Source of the DNA: Alistipes sp.
GTDB taxonomy: Bacteria > Bacteroidota > Bacteroidia > Bacteroidales > Rikenellaceae
Assembly (NCBI GenBank): GCA_020026335.1
Contig: JAHHQO010000012.1
Location: forward strand, 8,848-72,847
DNA: 64,000 nucleotides
Direction of reading: 5' to 3'
Position 1 is the stretch's first letter, and each line of letters begins with the position of its first letter. The position numbers and the translations under genes are program-made. Below, one piece after another: positions 34,121 to 41,054 of the stretch. A model generated the notes under the pieces. That model saw nothing but the letters and a program-made list of their open reading frames with translations, made no database searches and had not been told where the DNA came from.

Positions 34121-34603
34121 TTATCGTGTAGCCTGGAATGATATCTTCTTGAAAAGGAATATGGGTATCATGGCACCCACCACCATACCGAGAATGATGA
34201 ACACACACGTGAAACCGTTGTATGCCAACAGGTGGAGGTAGTGGAGGAACTGCGCTTCGTCCTGATGCGCCAGGCAGAGCAACAGGGCACCGATGGTGCG
34301 GTAGGCATACATACCCGGAATCATGGGCAGCAGCGCGGGGAAGAAGCAGGTCTCGGCGGGACATTTGGCGTGGGGAGCGAGCCACACGGCCATGAGACCG
34401 ATGAAGAGGGCAGCCACCGTGCTGGCGATGATGATGTGGACATGCAACACGGGATTGTTCATCAGAATGAAACGAATCGAGTGACCCACGGCGGCAATCA
34501 GTGCGCAGTAGGCGTAGGCCTTGCGCGGCGGGTTGCTGATGCTGGCGAAGCCGATGGCGGCGATGGCGGCGAAGAAGCCGTCCTGTAATATATTGATTAA
34601 CAT
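34121..34603 (-). CDS. ThrE-type exporter, small subunit
   Basis: 160 aa with four or five membrane helices, matching the C-terminal half (ThrE_2/DUF3815) of the threonine/serine exporter. Recognisable segments are DGFFAAIAAIGFASISNPPRK, SIRFILMNN and FPALLPMIPGMYAYRTIGALL. It starts 21 nt after the larger subunit, so the two halves are encoded separately, as in many Bacteroidota. Substrate (Thr, Ser or dicarboxylate such as succinate) is not known. Confidence 0.88.
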   Translation of the reverse strand: MLINILQDGFFAAIAAIGFASISNPPRKAYAYCALIAAVGHSIRFILMNNPVLHVHIIIASTVAALFIGLMAVWLAPHAKCPAETCFFPALLPMIPGMYAYRTIGALLLCLAHQDEAQFLHYLHLLAYNGFTCVFIILGMVVGAMIPIFLFKKISFQATR

Positions 34604-34624
34604 GATGCGTTACGGGTTAGAGGA

Positions 34625-35419
34625 TTACAACCATTTGAGACCCATGACCAACATACCGCCGCACAAACCTGTCGAGAGGGCAGCGGTGAGCAGTGCCGAG
34701 TCGATGAAGCGGCCGAAGGCACAGATGTAGTGACCGTCAATCATGTCACTCACCGAGTTGATGTAGGGGATACCCGGCACCAGATACAACACACTGGTAC
34801 CGATGGCGATGTCGGGTGTCGAACCCCACCCGAAGATGTAGGCGCCGGCACCGATGACCGACGACACGAAGGCCGAGCAGAAGAAGGTGACTCTCACGTC
34901 ACACTTTTTCGCGAGCAGAATTTGTTTGAGGCGGTAACCCATCATCGTGGCGATGAAGACAATGAGCATCGACACGGCATCGCCGTTGAAGAGTCGGCAA
35001 AAGGACATATTGGCCAGCGAGGCCAGCACCAACACCACCCAACGATTGGTGGGGGGCGTTTTTGTGATTTCGTCGAGACGGGTTTTGGCAGTGGGGAAAT
35101 CGCACTTTCCGTCGGCAATATCCCAGCTCAATTTGCTCAGTTGCGTATTGATGTTGAAACTTATTCCGCAGCGATAGGTTTTTTTCACCACGCTGTACGA
35201 GTGGAAATCCTCGGTTTCCTTCTCATCGTTACGCACCGTGATTTGAACATACGAAGGCATAATCATCATCTCGGCGACCACGTTCCACGCCTCTGACATA
35301 CGCTGCACGTTTTTCTCGATACGGATACACGTTGCACCGCAACCCAGAAGCCACGCGGCATACTCCGAAAGAAAGATACAAGCCTCTTTTGCTGTGGGCT
35401 GATAGCTGTTGTCGACCAT
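34625..35419 (-). CDS. ThrE-type exporter, large subunit
   Basis: 264 aa. A cytoplasmic N-terminal domain (about 1-125), with EYAAWLLGCGATCIRIEKNVQRM in the style of DUF1212/ThrE, is followed by five membrane helices including WVVLVLASLANMSFCRLFNGD and SVLYLVPGIPYINSVSDMIDG. The PGxPxxN motif is conserved in the family. It starts 6 nt after a 59-codon membrane peptide and precedes the small subunit. Confidence 0.9.
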   Translation of the reverse strand: MVDNSYQPTAKEACIFLSEYAAWLLGCGATCIRIEKNVQRMSEAWNVVAEMMIMPSYVQITVRNDEKETEDFHSYSVVKKTYRCGISFNINTQLSKLSWDIADGKCDFPTAKTRLDEITKTPPTNRWVVLVLASLANMSFCRLFNGDAVSMLIVFIATMMGYRLKQILLAKKCDVRVTFFCSAFVSSVIGAGAYIFGWGSTPDIAIGTSVLYLVPGIPYINSVSDMIDGHYICAFGRFIDSALLTAALSTGLCGGMLVMGLKWL

Positions 35420-35425
35420 ACTCTG

Positions 35426-35605
35426 CTACAAATCGTTTTCCCAACAGTTTTCGAAGTCACCCGGGCAGTAAATCATCTCCTCCTCGGAAGTCATCGTAAT
35501 CAAATGTTTCTTGCTTTGTCGGTGGCACTCTTTCCACGTTTCGACCATGAGAATCAGGCTCATCACACTCACGATGCTCACCCAAAGAACTATCTCATCA
35601 ACCAT
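35426..35605 (-). CDS. Small membrane protein, 59 aa, upstream of the exporter
   Basis: A 59-codon frame with ATG at 35605 and TAG at 35426-35428. Residues 4-20 (EIVLWVSIVSVMSLILM) form one membrane helix, followed by a charged segment (ETWKECHRQSKKH) and an acidic, cysteine-containing tail ending ENCWENDL. It ends 6 nt before the ATG of the exporter's large subunit and is the first frame after the predicted promoter. I do not recognise a family. The spacing and promoter make it likely to be translated, perhaps as an accessory peptide of the exporter. Confidence 0.6.
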   Translation of the reverse strand: MVDEIVLWVSIVSVMSLILMVETWKECHRQSKKHLITMTSEEEMIYCPGDFENCWENDL

Positions 35606-35631
35606 AATTATAAAATATTTTAAATTCGTTG

Positions 35632-35659
35632 CAAAAATATATTCTTAAATTTTTTCAAA
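35632..35659 (-). promoter_or_regulatory. Probable promoter of the exporter operon
   Basis: Minus-strand TATTTTTG (35639-35632) fits TAnnTTTG; TTTG (35659-35656) is 16 nt upstream, shorter than usual. The small membrane protein begins 26 nt downstream. Confidence 0.5.
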
Positions 35660-36021
35660 AAAGTATTGGTTCGGCTTTTTTTCGATAGCAGCTATTGCAT
35701 CTATCAATCGCCGGAAAGCCCCCGGAAACGTCCTCTCAAACCCCTTCAGAGGGCATCTCGAAGCCTTCAAGCGATTAATTCACAATCCCGTTCAGTGGCT
35801 CAAATCCACCAATATTCCACTCTTTGCCCCCTTCACTGCCGTGTGCAACGCACCACTTGGCAATCCGTATATTTGTCGTTTTCTATCTCTGCTATCTGTT
35901 TTAGCGATACGAGGTGCATTTTTTTTGCATTCCGCCGGCGAAAATCACCGCTCCGAAGCCCCAACTCCCGACCACTGTGCGACTTCCGCCACAAGGAGAG
36001 CAGACTCCCCCTCGCGGCGGC
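35660..36021. other. Non-coding spacer
   Basis: Divergent gap between the exporter operon and pdxB. It is C-rich on the plus strand in places. No gene, RNA or repeat was recognised; the open frames have no coding character. Confidence 0.55.
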
Positions 36022-36051
36022 TTGTCGAAATCTTATTTTTTCCTATCTTTG
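36022..36051 (+). promoter_or_regulatory. Promoter of pdxB
   Basis: TTG at 36022-36024 and TATCTTTG at 36044-36051, spacing 19 nt. The start codon is 31 nt downstream. Confidence 0.75.
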
Positions 36052-36082
36052 CGTTCGCAAAGTATCATAATAAGGAATACAA

Positions 36083-37087
36083 ATGGCTGATTTGAAGATA
36101 GTAGCCGACAGTGCTATCCCCTTTCTGAAGGGAGTTCTCGAGCCTTACGCCCGGATTGAATACATCAAAGGAAGTGACATCTCGCACGATGACGTGCGCG
36201 ATGCCGACGTGCTGATTATACGTACCCGCACCCGCTGCAACGCCTCGCTTTTGGAGGGTTCGCGCGTGCGTCTGATTCTCACCGCCACCATCGGTTTCGA
36301 CCACATCGACCTTCCGTGGTGCCGTGCCCACAACATCACCGTTTCGACAGCGGCAGGTTGCAACGCACGCGGTGTGCTGCAATGGTTCTCTGCGGTGATG
36401 GTTCACCTCTCCCGCGAGTTGGGCTTCCGCCCCGAGGAGAAGACCCTCGGCGTGGTAGGTGTCGGACACGTGGGCTCGCTCATCAAGGCCTATGCCGAGA
36501 GCTGGGGCTTCCGCGTGGTGTGCTGCGACCCTCCGCGTGAGGAGCGCGAGCATCTGGGCTTCCTGCCCCTTGAGGAGGTGGCACGTCAGGCTGACATCCT
36601 CACCTTCCATGTCCCCTATCAGCCGGATACCCACCACCTTTGCGATGCGCGACTGCTCGCCCTGCTTCGTCCCGACTGCATCGTCCTCAACTCATCGCGC
36701 GGTGCCGTGGTGGATAACGATGCCCTGCGCGAGAGCCACCTCCGCGCCGTTCTCGATGTGTGGGAGCATGAACCCCAAATCGACCGCGAGCTGGCAGAGC
36801 GTGTGTTGCTCGCCACGCCCCACATCGCAGGCTACTCCCTGCAAGGCAAGGCCAACGCCACCTCCATCACTCTGGCGACCCTCTCTCGTCACTACGACCT
36901 GCCCTTCACGACATGGTATCCCGAAGGGGTTGCCCCCTCTTCGCCGCGTCCCATCTCGTGGGAGGAGCTGTGCGAAAGCATCGGTCGCCACTACGACATC
37001 GCTGAGGAGAGCCGACGACTCAAATCCCACCCCGAAGCCTTCGAGGAGATGCGCAACAACTACCCCTATCGCAAGGAGTATTTCTAA
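36083..37087 (+). CDS. pdxB: 4-phosphoerythronate dehydrogenase
   Basis: Second step of the DXP-independent pyridoxal phosphate pathway, oxidising 4-phosphoerythronate with NAD. 334 aa. The substrate-binding half includes IVADSAIPFLKGVLEPYA and RLILTATIGFDHID; the Rossmann segment is KTLGVVGVGHVGSLI (about 123-137); catalytic-region motifs are NSSRGAVVDNDAL and ATPHIAGYSLQGKANAT. The C-terminal dimerisation tail of enteric PdxB is shortened, but the protein is otherwise full. It stands alone behind its own promoter. Confidence 0.95.
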   Translation: MADLKIVADSAIPFLKGVLEPYARIEYIKGSDISHDDVRDADVLIIRTRTRCNASLLEGSRVRLILTATIGFDHIDLPWCRAHNITVSTAAGCNARGVLQWFSAVMVHLSRELGFRPEEKTLGVVGVGHVGSLIKAYAESWGFRVVCCDPPREEREHLGFLPLEEVARQADILTFHVPYQPDTHHLCDARLLALLRPDCIVLNSSRGAVVDNDALRESHLRAVLDVWEHEPQIDRELAERVLLATPHIAGYSLQGKANATSITLATLSRHYDLPFTTWYPEGVAPSSPRPISWEELCESIGRHYDIAEESRRLKSHPEAFEEMRNNYPYRKEYF

Positions 37088-37162
37088 CCCCTGCACGACC
37101 GCTCCCGAGGACTCCCATACAATAATTCGGGACAAATATTTCAATATTTGTACTTTTTTTGG

Positions 37163-37170
37163 TAACTTTG
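37163..37170 (+). promoter_or_regulatory. -7 box of pyrD
   Basis: TAACTTTG matches TAnnTTTG, 16 nt before the start codon. No TTG at the standard distance. Confidence 0.45.
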
Positions 37171-37186
37171 GCTGTTTAACGAAGCT

Positions 37187-38323
37187 ATGTATAATAAAAT
37201 CATAAAGCCCATTCTCTTTTCGCTCGGCATCGAGCATGCACACAGCGCAGCAATACTGATGTTGCGCGTGGTCGGTCTTATCCCCGGCGGTCGCTGGTTG
37301 CTGCGCAAAATCTACTCGGAGAAGAGCCCCCGGATTGAAAAGGAGGTCTTCGGTCTCCACTTCCGCAACCCCATAGGTCTTGCGGCAGGATTCGACCGCA
37401 ACGGCGAGATTTATCGTGAGCTGACCAGCCTCGGCTTCGGCTTCGTGGAAATCGGCACCCTCACCCCCGAGGCACAGAACGGAAATCCGCGTCCGCGCAT
37501 CTTCCGTCTGCCGCTCGACAACGCCCTCATCAACCGCACAGGTATGCCCAACCGCGGACTCAAGACCGCCCTGCGCCACCTGCGCCGCCCCCACAAGGGT
37601 ATCATCGTGGGTTGCAACATCGGCAAGAACACCGCCACACCCCGCGAGGAAGCTCCGGGCGAATACCTGCGTCTGTTCCGCAACCTCTATCAGTATGCCG
37701 ACTACTTCACCATCAATCTCAACTGCGACAACGCCTGCCGCGAAGGTGCGACCTTCACACGTGAGTACATACTGAGCATTCTCAACCCCCTGTTCGACTT
37801 CCGCCGTGGTCAGAACCAGTTTCGTCCCATCTTGCTGAAGGTCACTCCCGACCTCACCGACAAGATGATTGACGAGGTGACCAACATTCTCACCACCACA
37901 CCGCTCGACGGTATCGTGGCGACCAACGGCACCCACGAACGCTGCAAGATGAACACCAGCAGAGCCAACATCAAGCAAATCGGCAACGGTTTCATGAGTG
38001 GTGCACCCCTCACCGAGCGCGCCATAGAGATTGTCCGCAAGATACACACCCTGTCGGGTGGCAGCTACCCCATCATCGGTTGCGGTGGTCTGATGACCAC
38101 CGACGATGTACGCCGTATGATGGAGGCAGGTGCCGATTTGGTACAGGTCTACACGGGCTTCATCTTCAACGGGCCCAAATTCCCCGGCGACCTCTGCCGT
38201 GCCCTCATTGCCGATGCAGAGGCCGAGGAGCATCAGGAAGCCGTCCCCCAACAGGAGGAACCCGCCACCGAGAACGCAGACACCGAGCCTGCGACCCCGA
38301 CCGCGGCAGACCCACAAGCGTAA
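37187..38323 (+). CDS. pyrD: Dihydroorotate dehydrogenase (class 2-like, atypical active site)
   Basis: 378 aa. The N-terminal helical extension (1-45; KIIKPILFSLGIEHAHSAAI) that binds quinone in class 2 enzymes is present, followed by the FMN barrel: NPIGLAAGFDRNGE, FVEIGTLTPEAQNGNPRPRIF, GIVATNGTH, YPIIGCGGLMTTDD and GADLVQVYTGFIFNGP. The catalytic loop, normally NxSSPNT, reads NLNCDN: the serine base is replaced by C180, with N177 and N182 kept. The lysine of GxDKxxE is R71. A 40-residue acidic, proline/alanine/threonine-rich tail follows residue 340. It oxidises dihydroorotate in pyrimidine synthesis if active; a different electron acceptor or another role is possible. Confidence 0.85.
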   Translation: MYNKIIKPILFSLGIEHAHSAAILMLRVVGLIPGGRWLLRKIYSEKSPRIEKEVFGLHFRNPIGLAAGFDRNGEIYRELTSLGFGFVEIGTLTPEAQNGNPRPRIFRLPLDNALINRTGMPNRGLKTALRHLRRPHKGIIVGCNIGKNTATPREEAPGEYLRLFRNLYQYADYFTINLNCDNACREGATFTREYILSILNPLFDFRRGQNQFRPILLKVTPDLTDKMIDEVTNILTTTPLDGIVATNGTHERCKMNTSRANIKQIGNGFMSGAPLTERAIEIVRKIHTLSGGSYPIIGCGGLMTTDDVRRMMEAGADLVQVYTGFIFNGPKFPGDLCRALIADAEAEEHQEAVPQQEEPATENADTEPATPTAADPQA

Positions 38324-38407
38324 TTTTCCGCACCCCGACCGACTCGTCTTTCCGCTGTCGAATCTGTCGAAAAGCCTCTCGTCCGAGCTGCGCACAAACC
38401 TCATAGC

Positions 38408-39649
38408 ATGAAAGCGTCTATCATCACCATCGGCGATGAAATCCTCATCGGACAAATCGTCGATACCAACACGGTATTCATCGCCCGCGAGCTCAACGCT
38501 CTGGGCATTGTCGTTGCGGAGAAACTCTCCATCGGCGACGACCGCCAACAAATCACCGACACCCTCCGCCGCACCCTCGACTTCTCCGATGTGGTCATTC
38601 TCACCGGCGGACTGGGTCCCACCAAGGACGACATCACCAAACATACCCTCGCCGAGATGTTCCACTCGCCGATGCGCTTCGATGAGCAGGTCGCCTCGCA
38701 CGTGGAGCGTATGCTCACCTCGCGCGGCATCGACTTCAACGAGCTGAACCGCGCACAGGCTCTCGTTCCCGAATGTTGCGAGGTGCTCTTCAACCGTCAC
38801 GGCACAGCCCCCGGTATGTGGTTCGAACACGAGGGCAAGATTATCGTCTCGTTGCCGGGCGTTCCCTTCGAGATGAAGCACCTCATGGAGGACGAGGTAC
38901 TCCCCCGACTCAAGCAACGCTTCACCCTGCGTGCCATCGTCCACCGCACCCTCATCACATCGGGTCTGGCGGAGTCGATGCTCGCCAAGCGCATCGAGAA
39001 GTGGGAGGACGCCCTGCCCTCCTATCTGAAGCTGGCATACCTGCCCAATCCCTCGGCGGTGCGTCTGCGTCTGTCGGCCTATGAGGTGGACGGCGAGAGC
39101 GTGTCGAAGGAAATCGACCGTCAGTTCTCCGAGCTGGAGAAAATCATTCCCGAATATGTGGTCGGCTACGAGACCGCCTCGATGGAGGAGATCGTACACC
39201 GTATGCTCACCGAGCGCGGCAAGACCCTCTCCACAGCCGAGAGTTGCACGGGCGGAAGCATCGCTTCGCGCTTCACCGCCATGGCAGGAGCATCGCAATA
39301 TTTCCTCGCCGGCGTGGTGTCGTACAGCAACGAAGCCAAGGCCGACATTCTGGGTGTAGACCCCTCAACCATCGAACGATACGGAGCGGTGAGCGAGCAG
39401 GTCGCCCGACAGATGGCAGAGGGCGCACGCCGCATCTCGGGCAGTGACTACGCCATCTCCACCACAGGCATCGCAGGCCCTACGGGAGGTAGCGAGGAGA
39501 AGCCCGTCGGCACGGTATGGATGGCGGTTGCCACCCCGACTCACACCGTTGCGGTGTGCAAACAGTGCGGCACGGACAGAGGTCAGGTCATCAACCGCGC
39601 GAGTGGTTTTGCCATCGCCCTGTTGCATGACGAACTGCTGAAGGCATAG
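38408..39649 (+). CDS. cinA: CinA family protein (nicotinamide-nucleotide amidase)
   Basis: 413 aa with the two-domain form. Residues 1-170 are the MoCF-like domain (ASIITIGDEILIGQIVDTNT, GGLGPTKDDITKHTLAE) linked to ADP-ribose pyrophosphatase activity in some members. Residues about 250-410 are the CinA C-terminal amidohydrolase (TLSTAESCTGGSIASRFTAM, TGIAGPTGGSEEKPVGTVW), which deamidates NMN in pyridine-nucleotide salvage. It lies 84 nt behind pyrD and may be in the same transcript. Confidence 0.94.
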   Translation: MKASIITIGDEILIGQIVDTNTVFIARELNALGIVVAEKLSIGDDRQQITDTLRRTLDFSDVVILTGGLGPTKDDITKHTLAEMFHSPMRFDEQVASHVERMLTSRGIDFNELNRAQALVPECCEVLFNRHGTAPGMWFEHEGKIIVSLPGVPFEMKHLMEDEVLPRLKQRFTLRAIVHRTLITSGLAESMLAKRIEKWEDALPSYLKLAYLPNPSAVRLRLSAYEVDGESVSKEIDRQFSELEKIIPEYVVGYETASMEEIVHRMLTERGKTLSTAESCTGGSIASRFTAMAGASQYFLAGVVSYSNEAKADILGVDPSTIERYGAVSEQVARQMAEGARRISGSDYAISTTGIAGPTGGSEEKPVGTVWMAVATPTHTVAVCKQCGTDRGQVINRASGFAIALLHDELLKA

Positions 39650-39774
39650 CAAAATCGTCACAAAATGCCCCGATTTACTGCTCAAAACGGGCAAAAAAGG
39701 GAGAAAAAGCGACATTTTTCAATATTTTCTAAAAATAATTCGGGGTGCAGGAAGTGAAATTCTCATTTTTTTCG

Positions 39775-39782
39775 TATATTTG
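39775..39782 (+). promoter_or_regulatory. -7 box of rpmB-rpmG
   Basis: TATATTTG, an exact match, followed by CAC, 43 nt before rpmB. No clear -33 TTG. Confidence 0.6.
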
Positions 39783-39825
39783 CACTCCCTTTTATGGGGA
39801 TTTTAACCAAAAATTTGTTTAAACA

Positions 39826-40059
39826 ATGAAAGTTTGCGAAATCACAGGTAAGGTTGCGATGACCGGTAACAACGTGTCTCACTCGCACCACAAGACCAAG
39901 CGCAAGTTCAGCATCAACCTGAAGACAAAGCGTTTCTGGTCAGAGGAAGATGGTCGCTGGATTACTCTGAAGGTAACGGCTGCCGGCATGAAAACTATTA
40001 ACAAAAAAGGTTTGGCAGTTGCTCTGCGTGAGTCAGCTACAGCTAAGTCAATCTACTAA
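39826..40059 (+). CDS. rpmB: Ribosomal protein L28
   Basis: 77 aa. MKVCEITGKVAMTGNNVSHSHHKTKR is the family signature. 50S subunit protein; first gene of the rpmB-rpmG-DUF4295 operon that is standard in Bacteroidota. Confidence 0.98.
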   Translation: MKVCEITGKVAMTGNNVSHSHHKTKRKFSINLKTKRFWSEEDGRWITLKVTAAGMKTINKKGLAVALRESATAKSIY

Positions 40060-40073
40060 AATCTAAGGTCGAA

Positions 40074-40256
40074 ATGGCAAAGAAAGGTAATCGCGTACAG
40101 GTAATCCTTGAGTGTACCGAGCAGAAAGAGAGCGGTGTTGCAGGCATGTCGCGCTACATCACCACCAAGAACAAGAAGAACACTCCCGAGCGTTTGGAGC
40201 GTAAGAAGTACAACCCCTTCCTCAAGAGAGTAACTCTTCACCGTGAAATTAAATAG
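40074..40256 (+). CDS. rpmG: Ribosomal protein L33
   Basis: 60 aa. MAKKGNRVQVILECTEQK followed by MSRYITTKNKKNTPERLERKKYN and PFLKRVTLHREIK. It has a single cysteine (C14), so it is the zinc-free form. It starts 14 nt after rpmB. Confidence 0.97.
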   Translation: MAKKGNRVQVILECTEQKESGVAGMSRYITTKNKKNTPERLERKKYNPFLKRVTLHREIK

Positions 40257-40268
40257 TAAATAAGCACT

Positions 40269-40424
40269 ATGGCAAAGAAAGCAATCTCAACGCTGAGAAC
40301 AGGCGCAGGTAAGACCTTGACCAAATGCATCAAGATGGTTAAGTCGGAGAAGACTGGAGCTTATATGTTCAAGGAGGTCATCGTACCCAACGAGCAGATT
40401 AAGGATTTCTTCTCGAAGAAATAA
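40269..40424 (+). CDS. DUF4295 small protein
   Basis: 51 codons: MAKKAISTLRTGAGKTLTKC, then IKMVKSEKTGAYMFKEVIV and NEQIKDFFSKK. It is basic at the N-terminus and starts 12 nt after rpmG. DUF4295 is restricted to Bacteroidota and found in this position, which suggests a lineage-specific ribosomal or ribosome-associated protein, although no function has been shown to my knowledge. Confidence 0.93.
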   Translation: MAKKAISTLRTGAGKTLTKCIKMVKSEKTGAYMFKEVIVPNEQIKDFFSKK

Positions 40425-40454
40425 GTATTTTAAGAATAACATATTTCTTAAATA

Positions 40455-40494
40455 CAAAGGGCATCCCGATTTAGGGCTGCCCTTTGTGTTTTTT
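40455..40494 (+). terminator. Terminator of rpmB-rpmG-DUF4295
   Basis: CAAAGGGCA (40455-40463) pairs with TGCCCTTTG (40478-40486), with an inner CCC/GGG helix, and is followed by TGTTTTTT. Confidence 0.87.
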
Positions 40495-40797
40495 AGGGGT
40501 GTATGTGTAAGGAACGAAGGCGAGGCGTGAGTGAGTGAGGACGCGAGGTGATGCCGAGGGCGCGAGGTCTCGCTCACACAATGGACTCCGCCAACTTCGA
40601 TACGGACGCGCTGCACCCCGCCGATACGGACGCGCAACACCTCGACACAGACACAGGTGCACACACACCCTACTATTATATAAGGTATCTATTACCGTCC
40701 TTCTCCGCGCCAATTCTCCTTTCTCGGATATATCCATATATTCACTCCTATCGGGCAACCACACCCTTATCGCCCACCCTATTTAATTCTATTTCGT
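40495..40797. other. Non-coding spacer with short repeats
   Basis: GC-rich on the left, C/T-rich on the right. It holds the 14-bp repeat pair described at 40598-40635, an approximate repeat of GACGCGAGGT near 40540-40567 and an A/T motif TTATATAAGGTAT at 40676-40688. No gene is believable. Confidence 0.55.
40598..40635. repeat. Short direct repeat, 14 bp
   Basis: CGATACGGACGCGC occurs at 40598-40611 and again at 40622-40635, offset 24 bp. Confidence 0.75.
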
Positions 40798-40799
40798 TT

Positions 40800-40861
40800 C
40801 CTCTCTCACGATGCGGGAACGCCCAGCGGCAAGGGGCAGCATCTGTCTGCCCCGACGAGCG
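40800..40861. repeat. 62-bp direct repeat, copy 1
   Basis: It begins CCTCTCTCACGATGCGGG and ends CCCCGACGAGCG. It contains a perfect 7-bp hairpin GGGGCAG...CTGCCCC. It differs from copy 2 at one base (A40819 versus G40927). Confidence 0.9.
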
Positions 40862-40907
40862 ACTACACATCATCAGCACCCACCACCACTCCACATTCAC
40901 CGCGCCC

Positions 40908-40969
40908 CCTCTCTCACGATGCGGGAGCGCCCAGCGGCAAGGGGCAGCATCTGTCTGCCCCGACGAGCG
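40908..40969. repeat. 62-bp direct repeat, copy 2
   Basis: 61 of 62 bases equal copy 1, 108 bp downstream. It ends 3 bp before the rny terminator region. Confidence 0.9.
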
Positions 40970-40972
40970 GAT

Positions 40973-41004
40973 AAAAAAATCCCAGCCTTTGTTAAGGCTG
41001 GGAT
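40973..41004 (-). terminator. Terminator of rny
   Basis: ATCCCAGCCTT (40979-40989) pairs with AAGGCTGGGAT (40994-41004) over a TGTT loop. A-run 40973-40979 gives the minus-strand U-tract. Confidence 0.9.
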
Positions 41005-41054
41005 ATATGGATTGTCGAGATGGTCATGAAATGACGTACCCCGGACAATCAATT

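Noticed and set aside
35266..35460. 64-codon frame overlapping the exporter start
   Set aside because: It is out of frame with both the exporter and the 59-aa membrane peptide and has no start signal; the peptide frame at 35605 is preferred.
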